A stretch of DNA of 64,000 nt, taken from Malaya genurostris (lineage: Eukaryota; Arthropoda; Insecta; Diptera; Culicidae). The position numbers and the translations under genes were made by a program. Below, one piece after another: positions 23,131-35,511 of this stretch. The notes beneath the pieces were generated by a model. It did no database searches and had not been told where the DNA came from. It saw only the letters and a program-made list of their open reading frames with translations. How positions within the stretch are numbered: position 1 is the first letter of the stretch; each line of letters begins with the position of its first letter. The stretch lies in the NCBI RefSeq assembly GCF_030247185.1, contig NC_080572.1:92147435-92211434 (forward strand), read 5' to 3'.

Positions 23131-26100
23131 TTTTCATGTTGAGTTCGACTTCTAATTCTGAGGGACGTGCAGGCTCGTTGCTAGGTAGTGGCCGGTCGAT
23201 TCGACGCTCATCGGAAACTAGAATGTTTACATTTGGCTCATCGATATATGTGCTATGCTTTTTTTCAAATACAATATTTTACTGTTGCCCTTGTTCCAAA
23301 CATCTTCCGCTTAAAAATCTCTGCTCATAGGTTTAATATTCGAAGAAACAATGGTTGTTTAGCCAAGAGGAAAATTCCACCGTGAATATCCGATCAGTAA
23401 ATGAATCCCAGTAATAATACAAAAGTAAGTAAACTCCTTAAATGAATACAATTGAGAAACTTCCGGTGATTATATAAAAGGTAAATGCTCTGGAGTAAGG
23501 ATCAAATACAATTGAACGAGCGCAGATCGTTATAATTTCGATAATCACTGATGACCGTGCTGCCAGTAAGTAGAAAAGATTAATGATTTTTAGTTTACAT
23601 ATGGAGTACACAACAGCTTTTTCCTTTTTAATAATGAACTAATATAATTTACATATAGTTTCATCTATTTATGTTCCTAATACGAAGACTAATATCATTT
23701 TGAAAAATCGAAATCAGAGTAACAGAATTATAATTATTTTCAGCCTTAGCTGTTTTTTCTTCTTTTCGATCACCTCTGTATAAGTTTCGTTAAACCCGTT
23801 AAGGCTTCATTGATCATTCTCTTCCTGGATGTTATTTTAGTCTCTTCGAGTTTAGTGTCTTCGAAAAATTCCGGAAAATTTAGTTTATTGGTTTTCATCT
23901 TCGGATGTGATGAAGACGTTCATCACTTTCGGATGTGATGAAGACGTTGAGAAAATATTGTTTTGTCTGGATTGATCCATCGTGTCCTTCGACATTCCTA
24001 TTCCGTCTCAATATGCCTCTTCCCGTTAAAATTCTATTGGAATCTGTGAAATATATTTTTAAACAAACTATAAATAGAATACAAATAGAAGCCTGTTTTA
24101 ATCCACCTTTCACATGCATCACAGTAAGGGGTAATAAATTTTTGATAGATTATATAATGTTGCAATTTTATCGCGTTTTGTATTAATATGTGCTTCCTAC
24201 TTAAATACGAAATTTGTTGCGAAACTCGTAGAACTCCGAACAACAACGCCTTACGCGATAACAAGTAATGTCGACTTCCAAGCCAAAATAATAAAATATC
24301 AAATGGATCCTCTTCACAGCACGGTCGCAAGGAATATCTGTACGGTTAAAAACTTCACGTGCGCGTCTTAAACTTAATATTTAACCCGAAATAAAATAGA
24401 TCCATTGATCAAACGTTCGTCGAATAATCGATGGAGTTTAGTCTAGCATGATGTTTAGTAAGGAGAAATATAATAAGACATTACATAAGAAAAATGTAAA
24501 ACATCTCTATGGAACGATCTCACCAGCACCCTGTTTCCCCTGTTCGCATTACTGTAAACAACGCGAGATGACACACTACTATTGGAAACATAAAATGAAA
24601 TAGGCAATCGTGAATGGGTTTGCTGCAGACCAATTTTAAATTTTCAGCTTGAGTCTCACGATTGACTTGTAATTTTGCACATTCCATATAAATCTGATTA
24701 TATAAATCAGATAACAATGACAATGATATGCAGATGGCACTTCAATCCGTTGACATCGTTTAATTTTTGCGATAATTTTTTTTCGTTTAATCCGTCGCTT
24801 GAACATTTTTTAGTTTCGCCAATCCGCATTATTCAATAAATAACACTTTTTACACTTTTCACTGATCAGTTGGTTGATTCACATTGAAATTAGACTTTTT
24901 TTAGAGAACAGCACGTAGGCATCACGTCGTACTCCCAGTGATGCTAACTCTTTATCACAACCTTTCTATATGAGAAAAGAAAAAAAAATTGAATAGAAAA
25001 ACGGCTGCCCTTCTGCAAGTGCTGTCGTGCAATCGCTATATTACGTATTCAATTTATCTATGATTTGAATTTAATTTGATCTATGTGCTCAGTAATACAT
25101 GTATTGAATTTATTCACACCACAAATGGCAACAGACGCAAATTGAGTTCTTATGTCCCGTTTTTACTTCTTAATGACAGCATATCTTATTGAGCTCGGTA
25201 CGCATCGCATCATAATGTTATTTGAACCCTTCACACTTTCGATAATAACACTTCGTACAAATCTCCCACTTTCAGTCTTTGTGTACCGATGAAATTGCAC
25301 AATCACTTGTAGCGCACCCCTTGTTCTACCGCCAGACGTGATTTTTCCCTCTGCTAACGACTATTGAATCATTGAACTCAGCATCAACAATTTACTCTCT
25401 AATCCGGTCGGATCTCGAACCGCTCGTTAATTCATCATAAAAAGGGTCACGCGCCCCCGGATCATCAAGAGGTGTCGCCCTGCTGATGGATGGATTGAAT
25501 ATGTGTCGGTACTTCCGAAATCATATTCAACAGACATTCCCTATCGGCAACGGTATGGATTATGATTCATACCAGGATCATTTTTGGGATCGGTAACTGA
25601 TTTGCTCCAAGGATTCAAGCGTTTATGATGATACGATTATCGAATATTTTTCGCACATTCACGACTGCCCAAACAATCGAATCTAGAACTCCATCACTCT
25701 GCTTCACTGCTTACACACAGCTTCACCGAACCCGATTCATTTGTTCGAATAACTGCACGTCGGTTGCAATCGCATCTCGTCACCAGAGCCTAGTTACGTT
25801 TCAGACAGCGCCAAGCATTGCGAGAACGTGAGGGAAAGCGAATTGTTCACCAACAGCAGCAGTAGAGTGCCATTTCTGGATCATTATGCACCGCGGGTGG
25901 TAAATTCGCGTTATGATTTGATTTGAATTTATGAGCCGGAGATTACGACCTACCAGCAATGTAGTGGCGTAGAGCAGCAGAGGAGAGCGCTTCGTGATCT
26001 TCATGAGGTTGAACCGATGAAGGCTGTAACAACTGAACTATGAAATGGAATCCGTTGGAAAATGATTACGACGGCTGGAACGGATACCACGATGTCGTAC

Positions 26101-27769
26101 ATGCTGTCCAACCTTTTACAGATCCATTCAGACTGTTGCCCATATCCGGATGGAAGTGGGGAAGACTGAAGGAACGTGCTTCTGTGAAGAGCCGTTGAAG
26201 TATGTGCCCACGTCAAGAGTGACATGGAATTTTATGCGTTCAATAAATTATTCATCACCGCAATTGAAACGCTTTGGATGTTCGAAATAACTTTTGATTT
26301 TTTTCCAGAGAGGTTACCTCTGAACAGAACTGAACACTAGAAAAAATCCGAAAATTAAAAATTCAATAATGAAGTGGAACACGTTAGTCTGTGAATGCAC
26401 TCTGCATCAAAAAGCTTACAAATTATTATTTATTTTCTACCGTTGATCGACGATTAAGCAGACCGAGTACCTTGTCGAAAGCGTAGGAAGCACGCGTAGT
26501 GATTGGAACTGGCTGATGGTGCGGATGAGGCTGTAAAAACGAATGTCAAACAACCGTCAGATTTGTCCATGTTTAGTCCCAAGCGGTGTGGCAACTAAAG
26601 ACAGTATCTCAAAGTAGAACAAGCCAAAACCACCGACAACTTGTTTTCCATCACAACAGATTAACTTCGATGGCTGACAGAGTCGCACCGCCCGACGGAA
26701 GGCTAATTCTTGGCGACTTTTTCTCCGAGAAATGTGGTCAAAAATAAAATCCACCATGTATATTTAATTCAAATATGTGCTCGCGTCCCTTTTGCTTTGT
26801 TTCGGTTCGTTTTGCCTTCTCACTGCCCACTCCCGGCTAGATAATTGATTTGCTCTGCCTCGTTCCTCAGCTGCCAATTAGGAATCAAATTTCTGTCGGT
26901 TAGAAAGTGACAAGATAAAAGGGGAAGTTTATATTTATTTTCAGCTATTTTGACATTTTCATTACGTGATTCTGCAAGTCATGTTGAAAGAAACGATTAA
27001 CTAAATAGTCCGCTTAACTCAACAACCCACCAACATCCGCGTGATTCGATTGGTAGATTTTCAATGAATAAGATTCCAATTTAGTAACATGTCGCGAAGA
27101 TTTATTTTGGCATTGGCATTGAGATAGTTTTTTGAGATAAATTACCACCGATTTTTGGCGTGGCAAAGAGCTTCCTGTTGGGTTATGCAGCATGGCCCAA
27201 TAAAGCTGCTTGAAAATGTTCTTGATTAGCAAATCTCGACATCATGGAAAAAAACTCAATCATTAATGATTCTCCCAGGGCCAGTGAAACATGTTAAGCC
27301 CAGGTGGGTTATTTTTCGTACCAGGAAAAAAATCCATTTTTTTAAGTATTATTCAATTCCAATGGAAATGATATTTATCCTTTAAAAGATTAAAGCATTA
27401 AAGGGCTAAATACAATATAAAATTACTGTAGGGTTGTTCGATCTGTTGACGTAGAGCTATCCAACTAGTGCAGCAGTCTTTTGTGTCTTCAATTCTTTGA
27501 GAATTTTGGATACCCTTACCGTTTAGTTTGTTGAGATTTAATGATAATTAAAGGTCTTGAACTCGTTCATCCAGTACTTCATGATCTTAGTAATCCTGCA
27601 TTTCTTCGAATATGACGAAAAAACAGTTTCTCGATCAAAATGTGTTTCGTGCGAATCGAACGGCGCACAAAACAAATCCAGAAGCAGTCCAGTCGCTGAT
27701 GTGCATGACATGCTCAAATGCTCAAAAAATTCCAGGACGGGAGACCAAGAGCTAAACTAAGCTCATTTT
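23131..27769. other. Long unassigned stretch, no convincing gene
   Basis: It contains a 21 bp direct repeat (ttcggatgtgatgaagacgt at 23900 and 23928) and a tiny family A terminus remnant (cctttctatatgagaaaag, 24961). The GC content is higher at 25440-26760, where a minus-strand ATG at 26004 starts a hydrophobic leader (see findings). The frames at 23895-24330, 26001-26225, 26557-26757 and 27014-27232 are unrecognised. The region may contain regulatory or exonic DNA of a host gene, which cannot be decided from this sequence alone. Confidence 0.35.
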
Positions 27770-28054
27770 TGAAAGCACCAACCTTAAGATGGCATGTGTC
27801 AAATTTTCACGTCAATCTTACCGGCATATAAGTGGCATTACTGAATCATTTATTTAAAAAAAATGTGAAAAAACGAATTTCGTGCATTGATCAAACATTA
27901 CTTTTTAAAGGCAAAAATCCGCGCCAGCCCAGTAATGGTTTGAGAAGTGTTACCCGCACCCGGTTTTCAAGAAAAAACAAAGATTTGTGATATTCTGATT
28001 TAAAATGTGGCCAAATAAAGCAGTCATCCAAAAATATTAAGCAAGTTTTTATAT

Positions 28055-28815
28055 TCGTGATGGATGGACGCAAAATCAAAGTTCGTGTGACTAGATGTGT
28101 TGAGATGGTTAGCACATCAACTGAAAGTGCTTTTACGATCTTACGCAAAAATCTGAGCATGAAAAAGGTCTTTTCCACATCGGGGCCTCGTTCGCTCATA
28201 ATCGAACAAAAGCAACAACGCATTAATGAGCCAGAGAACTGTTCGGCACTGTTTCGTTGCAATAATATGGATTTCTTGCGTTGGTATGGAACAGTGGACG
28301 AATCATGGATCCACCATTTTTCTTCGGAGTCATAATAGTATTCAAACAGGGAAAACCGTCCAAAAACGCTACAGGTAGCTGGAACAATCATGGCGTAAGT
28401 TTTTAGATGTTCAAGATATAATTAACATCGACTACCTTGAACAGGAAATAACATCAAAAATGATTATTACGTTCAGTTATTGATTTGTTTGAAGTTCTAA
28501 ATCGAAAAATAATGGCCTCATATGAAGGAAAAAAAATCATCTTTAACCAAGACAATGCACCGTGCCTCAAGTCAATGAAAACAATGGACAAATTAAACGA
28601 ATCAGACTCCGATCTGTTTCCTCACCCACCACAGTCTCAATAACCTAGCCCCCAGCGACTGCGGATCTCAATAAGATACTCCGAGGGAAAATATTTGGTT
28701 CGAATGAAAGAGTCATCACCGCAACTGAAGCCTATTCTGAGGTCATGGACAAATCATTCTAAAAGTATGGCTTTGAGAAGTTAGAACGATTGTATTGCAT
28801 TTGAAGGTGATCATG
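28055..28815 (+). pseudogene. mariner (D34D-type) transposase pseudogene
   Basis: The frame 28057-28335 (MDGRKIKVRVTRC...) covers the region after the DNA-binding domain and ends in GTVDESWIHHFSSES, which contains the first catalytic Asp of mariner transposases. After a stop, scattered frame-shifted blocks continue. KKIIFNQDNAPC at about 28535 holds the second Asp. At about 28610-28640 the usual proline-rich block with the third Asp is destroyed (a stop after PPQSQ). NDCIAFEGDH near 28785 is the C-terminal signature. It is clearly inactive. Inverted termini were not found, and the N-terminal part (27770-28050) is too diverged to place. Confidence 0.8.
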
Positions 28816-28852
28816 TTGAAAGAAAACTGTTTACACAAGAAAAGTTGTTTTT

Positions 28853-28970
28853 GCCTTTCTCATATAGAAAGGTTATGCAATCACTTGAAAAACCGACCGA
28901 CTAGTAAAAATTGTAAAAATTGTAAAAATTGTCATATACCATTCGACTCAGTTCATCGAGCTGAGCAATG
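28853..28970 (+). repeat. Family A 5' fragment leading into a microsatellite
   Basis: It begins gcctttctcatatagaaagg and keeps 'atataccattcgactcagtt', with a triplicated 'ttgtaaaaa' replacing the usual GC-rich phrase. It then runs into the expanded microsatellite exactly where family A normally has a short TG tract. Confidence 0.75.
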
Positions 28971-29299
<329 letters not shown>

Positions 29300-29639
29300 C
29301 TAATTACCCGCCTTTGCAATTTTCGGGTGGGTAGTACTACCTATCGTATCCACCTCTTTCGCCGGTCCTGGATTCTCCTGCTAACTGCATCAAAATTTGA
29401 ACCTTCTACTCCAGTTGGTTTAACTTTCGAAGAAGTGGACTGATCAGTACAATTACATTTGATGAAATTAGGTAAACCAATTTGGTCATAGTTAACACGA
29501 ATACAATTCCTAGAATTAGTCACTATTTGTTTTGTTTTTTTGTAAGCTTAGATTTCCATTTATCAAATTAAATTTTGTTTTTTACCTTTTTTTATATATA
29601 TAAAAAATAGGTATAGAATTCGCTCAAACTTTCGAAAAT

Positions 29640-29737
29640 TTTTCCGAGGCCCGGAGGGCCGAATGACATATACCAATCGATTCAGCTCGACGAACTGAGC
29701 AAATGTCTGTGTGTGTGTGTGTGTATGTGTGTGTCTG
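29640..29737 (+). repeat. Family A/B junction with TG microsatellite
   Basis: It carries 'ccgaggcccggagggccgaatg', 'cagctcgacgaactgagcaaatgtctg' and a TG run. The TG run is interrupted by the SINE fragment and continues afterwards into family B. Confidence 0.65.
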
Positions 29738-29747
29738 TATGTGTGTT

Positions 29748-29846
29748 TTTTTTTTTTTGTTTCAATTATAGAGGCTTTAACATCTTAGGTCATTCGCCTC
29801 TTCGGACCAGAAAATCGTTCTGACCCTATGTGCGGGGTTGGGGTTT
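29748..29846 (-). mobile_element. Feilai-like SINE, 5'-truncated
   Basis: The reverse complement matches the body of the SINE at 11230-11376 (cccgcacatagggtcagaac, gaagaggcgaatgacct), ending in an A-run (T-run 29748-29758 on this strand). The tRNA head is missing. It is flanked by GTATGTGTGTT at 29737-29747 and 29847-29857, an 11 bp duplication typical of LINE-driven insertion. The target lay inside the TG/TATG tract of an older repeat. Confidence 0.85.
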
Positions 29847-29857
29847 GTATGTGTGTT

Positions 29858-31575
29858 GTCAACTAAGAGGTCGAGATCCCAGAGATGGCAGGACCGATTT
29901 TGATCAAACTAGTCGCAAATGAAAGGTCTCCCCGTCACCCAAAACGCTATTGAATGGTTTTGAGATCGGATGTTTACTTTTTGAGTTATTCGAAGTTTTA
30001 TGTCAAAATTTTCAGTTTTTTGACAGTATCTGTCACAATTGACCTTGAAAACAGAATATGTTTCCAGACTTAGATTCCGCACGATAATACCTATTCAACA
30101 AGCCATAGATTGTTAAAATCCGTCCATTTTTAACGGAGATATCGAAATTTTTGTGTAAACGACTTTTCCCCCTATTCCAGCAGTAGGAGTTTTGAGCGCT
30201 GTATGACAAAGCAATGCTTGTGAGCAACGGAAAACACGATTTTTTATTCTGTTACATTCAATTGTTTCTAAGTACCAAAAAGACTGTGTACAGCATCCTT
30301 TTTCATGACAATTTGCCTCGGACCGATTTTAGCACGGCTCGTTTTTGGCAACATAATCGTTCGAATATGACATATATAAACCAGATGATGGAAGATTTTT
30401 TTTTAATTATATTGTTTTAAACTACTTACAGCAAGAAATGCTGGAAGAACATAACATCCATATACCATTCGAATCAGTTCGTCGAGATCAGCAAATGCGT
30501 GTGTGACAAATAATTTCACTCAATTTTCTCTGAAAATTTCTTTTCTACAAATTCAGATTCATACGAAAAGTCGTATGCTCCCAAACAAAGTTCCTGAGTT
30601 ATGTTTGGTTCCGATCTCTGGTTCCGGAACTACAGGATGATATATGAAACGAAATCAAAATTGTGTAACTCATTCTTCTCGTAGATGGCTGAACCGATCT
30701 AAGATTCAAATGAAAAGTTTCAAGATTCTATAAAACATCTTGCTCTTCAATCAGATCCAACTTCCGGTTTCGGGGATACAGGGTGATTGGTATAAAAATG
30801 TCTATTCCACATAAATTAATCAGGTTTATCGGGTTAGCAGATTTGGATAGTCGATAAAAAATATTAACTTTTTTCAGTTTTAGTGGTATTCAGTTGTCGA
30901 TTCAGAAGGCACCGAAAAATTTAATTCGTGTTATGATTTCTCAAAGATGTCTTCACTGATTTTCAAATATTTTGAAACAAATGTAAACTATACAGCTATT
31001 CAGGTGAATATATCTGACTTCGGCCATACCTATTTTAGAATTCCGGTTCCAGTATAAAATCGTTTCTCAAAGCTCAATCGTTTTCTCAAAAAAATCCTAA
31101 TCAAATTTCAGAAACAAAAATTCAAATTAAAATAAACTTATACACAAAATAATTAGTTTTATACATACATACAAAAATTAATTAATTTTATCCAATTATG
31201 CTTCAAAAATGGACTCAAAACTGTTGTAATTTATTCGTCATATGGCCATACGAATCGGTTTGGGTTATGCTGGTTCCTGAATACCGGCTCTGGAAGTACC
31301 TTAAATTACCTTAAACTCTAAAGTGGAAATTACTTCGACATATCATGGCATGTTTAATCGATTATCACACTTTTAGATTCGAATTCGATCCGATTTGCAG
31401 TTTCGACATTACAGAGTAATGAGTGATTAAAATCTCAAATTGTCGCTTGAAACAACGGTCATTAAAATAATGTCATGAAAACTTAAACACCGAAGAATAT
31501 TCATGCAAAAAACACATGCGGATTGATAAAAAAAAAGATATCATCTCACTGCTAGGTGGATTAATCACGTTTTTT
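29858..31575 (+). repeat. Modular repeat family B, copy 2
   Basis: It parallels the first family B copy: 'accgattttgatcaaactagtcg', 'ccatttttaacggagatatcgaaattt', 'gtacagcatcctttttcatgaca', 'gacaaataatttcactca', several 'ccggttccgga' modules, and 'caaaaaacacatgcggattg' with a final 'tcatctcactgctaggtggatt' near 31565. The end resembles the family A end (ctaggtggatta), linking the two families. Confidence 0.7.
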
Positions 31576-31815
31576 GCTAGATAATTAGAATGCAGATTCA
31601 TTGTATTTTTTTTTCGACTATATTGATTTGATTATACGTCTCGAACGAAGCTCGGTTTGGTTTACTGACCGTACAGATTGTGGTCATTCAAGGGTTAAAA
31701 AATCAATCCAAACTTTATGCAAAGTATGCATAACCAATTTAATTTTGTTTCACATTTTCCTGACTCTTCAGTTTTTTAGTAAATTATGTTAAAAGTTCCT
31801 CAGACAGAAAACAAA

Positions 31816-31885
31816 TACACACACATACATTCATACATACATATATAGACATACATACACATACATAAATACATACACTCATACG
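31816..31885. repeat. TACA-type microsatellite
   Basis: Imperfect ACATACAT repeats, about 70 bp. Confidence 0.85.
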
Positions 31886-32007
31886 TTCTCCGGTCTCGTC
31901 GACCTGAGTCCAATAGTATATCACACTAGTGGTATCCAAGGCTCCGGTCAACAGTTTGTTAATCCAGCAATTCTACTTCCTTACTAAAGAGAAACCCAAG
32001 AACTCTT

Positions 32008-32700
32008 TTTTTTTAATAAAAATTTTTTTATTCAGGCCAATTTGCGTACAAGCTTTACGTGGCCGAATGAGCCATGTTTTTATTAGATAAAATAATTTTT
32101 TTACCGTTGGATCTCGTTGTCACCCTTTTGCTAGGGGGAGAGGAGCTTCCATTTTTATCTTGCGATGAGTGAGGGGCACTTTGTTCGTGGCTCGTCTCGT
32201 CCTCCATTGCCGCATCGGTGGTATCGTTGTTGGTTTCCGTTTTTTCTTCGTTTTCCTTGTAATTCGCATTCTTGGGTTGGTTGTTAGTTGCTGTAGACGC
32301 GCCTTGTTGTGCATTAATTGCAGTTGTTGGTGGGTTTGATGGTACAACAGAAGTACTGCGCTCACTGGTTTCCGTTGTTGGGCGGTTGTCCTTATTTTTG
32401 TTTAAAGATGTCCTTTTTGCAGTTTCAGTAAAAGGTTTGCCGTAGTGTGCAGGTTGTTCACAAAACTGACATGTAACCAGTTGATTTTCATACGTAATCA
32501 GCGTTTTACACGGATGTATCCCGTCTTGGTCACAAATGATGTAAGATGGAATTGCTTTACGTAGTTGCATACTTACTACTCGCACGCCATTCCGGATACC
32601 CGGAAAAAAAATCCGCCATACTTCCCTTTCGATGGAAAGAACTTCACCGTACTGCGACATACATTCCCGAACATACCCCTCGCTGGTCTGCGGGGGAGGG
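32008..32700 (-). mobile_element. ORF1-only LINE-derived insertion
   Basis: A minus-strand insertion flanked by CCCAAGAACTCTT at 31995-32007 and 32701-32713, an exact 13 bp duplication. It is 5'-truncated within ORF1. Its 3' end lies only about 47 bp after the ORF1 stop, with AATAAA and an A-rich tail. No ORF2 is present. The same 3' end (agcttgtacgcaaattggcctgaataaa) ends the copy at 48255, so this is a family feature and not a chance deletion. Confidence 0.85.
32055..32700 (-). pseudogene. LINE ORF1 (gag-like), 5'-truncated
   Basis: An ORF1-type RNA-binding protein that would coat the element's RNA. The open frame nominally extends to 32735, but its first residues come from flanking DNA. 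True element sequence begins near residue 12. Visible: a strand-rich region (CMSQYGEVLSIEREVW, NGVRVVSMQLRKAIPSYI) like an RRM-type fold, then a zinc knuckle CQFCEQPAHYGKPF in which the last Cys is replaced by Phe. A long Ser/Thr/Asn/Gln-rich tail follows, ending NMAHSAT. The frame is open but lacks its start and one zinc ligand. Confidence 0.8.
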
Positions 32701-32959
32701 CCCAAGAACTCTTGGTCGTTTTTGACGTATTGCAATATGCATTAAATTTAAATTGTTATGAATTTAGTTGAGTGTTCAGTCACAAGTCGTGGATTTTCAG
32801 CCCAATTAGAAAACTTGATTGGGTTATTAACATTAAGATATCATTTGCTTCCGCAAATCTGTGTTTTTTTGTAGGGAAAATTGGAAAAATACTTGTGATG
32901 TTTAATGGGGCAAAGGAACTAACTTACTAACTAATAAAAAACGAATTGATTCATGGAAT

Positions 32960-33200
32960 CCGTTTTTGTCGATGCATGGAATCCATTTTTGTCGAATTTT
33001 CAGAGACCAATTCGACTCAAGACTAATTTTTAAAAAGCGCATATGCACTTTCTTGAAATCGTGATAGCTCGGAAATCATGAATTGTTCAAAAATGGTGTC
33101 CAAGAAGAAGTTGTATGAAATCGATCGGACACTCTTAAAAAAATAAATACACTGTGAAAAAAAGTTGAATACTTTTTCAAAAATTATTAAAGTAGTAAAA
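32960..33200. repeat. Diverged family C fragment
   Basis: Partial match to the left arm of family C: aattcgactcaagactaatttttaaaaag, gctcggaaatcatgaattgttcaaaaatggtg, aagaagttgtatg, tacactgtgaaaa. Confidence 0.55.
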
Positions 33201-33372
33201 TGTGTTTTTTTAAAGCACTTAAAACCTTTATCTTATACGCAATGTACCATAATTTGTTCAATTTCACAGAACACGCCATCGGAAAACGGAGGGCTGTATT
33301 TCCTTATATGTATTTTGTCAAATTCACTACCCTGTCTTAACAAAACTTTGGAAGCTATGGACCTTTATCTGT

Positions 33373-35388
33373 TCTAATTTCATACTGCGAAGAAAAGGGA
33401 AAACACTAGATATGAGTAATTATCTCCCTCCTGATAACAGATAGTATATCTTTAATTAGGTTTCGTGTTACACTCCAAACTTTTACTAGAAAATCCATTT
33501 ATTTTTCTCTCAATGGCCGATTTGTCCCATTTTAACTTGATATTGATTCGAAAGTGGAGTCTAAAATACTTTTTCATCGCGCTATACGTTCATATTTGTG
33601 GAGGGACTGGGGTCCACTAGGAGATTTATAGTACATATTATCTCTCTCCGGACAGTACCAGATGCCTAGATGCCGTGTGGAATCAGGCGGAAAAAATGAG
33701 CCAAGAATAGATCCACTAAATTCCTGCTTCCATGTCGTAAAAGGCGACAATTGCAGGAGTTTCTTCTTCTTTTCAGCTACCAGATTTTTTCAATGTTTCA
33801 CTTCTGATTACTCCATTTTACTAAATTATCTTTTCATTCAACTCCATTCAACTTATCAATTTCAGGTTAGCTGCGGAGAAAGTATGTTTTCTTCTTCCAT
33901 GTCAGTGCATGTTTTTCAAGATTATAAATTGAATGATAAAAATCAACTATTGTGCAAATCCATTAATATTACAAAGTTAATAACAGAGATAACTTATATC
34001 GGCATATTTCATAAATTGTAATAAAATACTTGTTTGTTTGATAAATTAATAAAACCAAATAATAATTTTAATAAATAATTAAAATAATGAAGCGGAAATA
34101 CGCGTGAAATCTGTTGATCTTTGTCTGGTGAATTGAAATGATTTTACAAAAACTTTTTAGAGTATGTCACTACAATGAATCAACTATTTTGTCTAAATAC
34201 TATTCACTCGTTTATTTTGTAGCAGATAATTTCATTTAGAAAAAAACTGTTTTAAACCACCTAGTGGTGTAATGATGCCTTTCTCATATCAATCATACCA
34301 TCATATATAATACTGCGGTATTCTTCAAAATATTTTTCTTCGATTCGTAAAAGAATAACCGAAATCAGTTTGTTTGACCGTCTACTGATAAAAACTATCA
34401 ATCGCAGAAAATTTTAGGGCGATTTAGAATTTTTCCACGGCTTTTCGCCCTTTTTAGTGATGGTATAAAATTTTTAACACACTTTACCCTATATTTCCGG
34501 ATCCGGAACTACAGGACCTTTCATTTGAATCTAAATTTGTGAAAATCGATAGCGCCATCTATGAGAAAAGTTAGAATACATATTTTCATTTTTTCGCACA
34601 TTTTACTCCGTATCTCCGGAACCGGAAGTCAGATCGAAATAATATTCAGGAATTTAGTATGGACCTAAAGTGCTTCCATTTGAATCTAAGTTTGTGAAAA
34701 TTGGTTCAGCCATCTCCGAGAAAAGTTAGTGCAAAAAAACGTTACATGCACATATACGCACATACACACACACAGACATTTTGCGTACTCGACGAACTGA
34801 GTCGAATGGTATATGACACTCGGCCCTCCGGGCCTTGGGTCAAAAGTCGGTTTTCACAGTATATGAGAAAGGCAAAAATGAGGGAAGTTTTTATTCGTTA
34901 CGCGATAGTATTTCAAATTGTAGTTTTCACGAATAAGAACTGTGAATCACGACTTCACGGGACTTCAGTGTTGGATATTGTTGAAACGTTTACTTGGTAA
35001 GTCAGTGATTTTAGTGGTGCATCCGAGGATCTTGAACCGAAACATACTAGCTCGCGCGCGAATACTACCATTACTGAAATTTATACTAACAAATATCCTT
35101 CTCCCGTGACACTTGTGGAGTACGCAGTAGTATATATATGGTAATATATAAGTGTTGGACTAACATCCTTTCCCATTCCTCAGACGATCTACGTTCGAGC
35201 CTGGCCGGCGCCGGTACTGATCAATGAATTCTGGGGCTACCAGAAGATGTACATTGAAGAATGATTTACCAGTCCCAGGTCGGATCATCTAGAAATTCTC
35301 TGTACAATTTCAGCTAATCCCGATCAGTAACGGAGTAGCAACCAGGGGTGGTCGGTCAAGCTCAAGCTCTAATTTCATACTGCGAAGA
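33373..35388. mobile_element. 2.0 kb insertion between 21 bp direct repeats
   Basis: An exact 21 bp sequence beginning TCTAATTTCATACTGCG lies at 33373-33393 and 35368-35388. The 1974 bp between them contain a family A copy (34246-34874). They also contain a block with 'ccatgtcgtaaaaggcgac' (about 33735) and a block with a B-box-like 'gttcgagcctgg' (about 35202). A long duplication suggests LINE-type integration, but no reverse transcriptase is visible and the class is unknown. The repeats could alternatively be remnants of a duplicated segment. Confidence 0.5.
34246..34874 (-). repeat. Family A, near-complete reversed copy
   Basis: It begins with the reversed family end (aaaccacctagtggtgtaatgatgcc) and has two 145 bp modules and an ACAC/TACA tract. 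Then come 'ctcggccctccgggcc' and the start reversed (agtatatgagaaaggc). A deletion has removed part of the 5' terminal region. Confidence 0.8.
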
Positions 35389-35511
35389 GGCTTCGAATAA
35401 CAAAACATTAATATTAGGTTTAACGGGATCGCGTTGTAATTTGTTTTATAGTTTGCACAATCAATTTAACAAACAAGAAACTCATAAACAATCGAGACTC
35501 CTGAAAATTAC

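Noticed and set aside
27891..28391. 166-codon minus-strand frame
   Set aside because: It runs antisense over a recognisable mariner transposase remnant on the plus strand.
32701..32735. N-terminal residues of the ORF1 frame
   Set aside because: They lie beyond the target duplication, so they are flanking DNA read through by chance.
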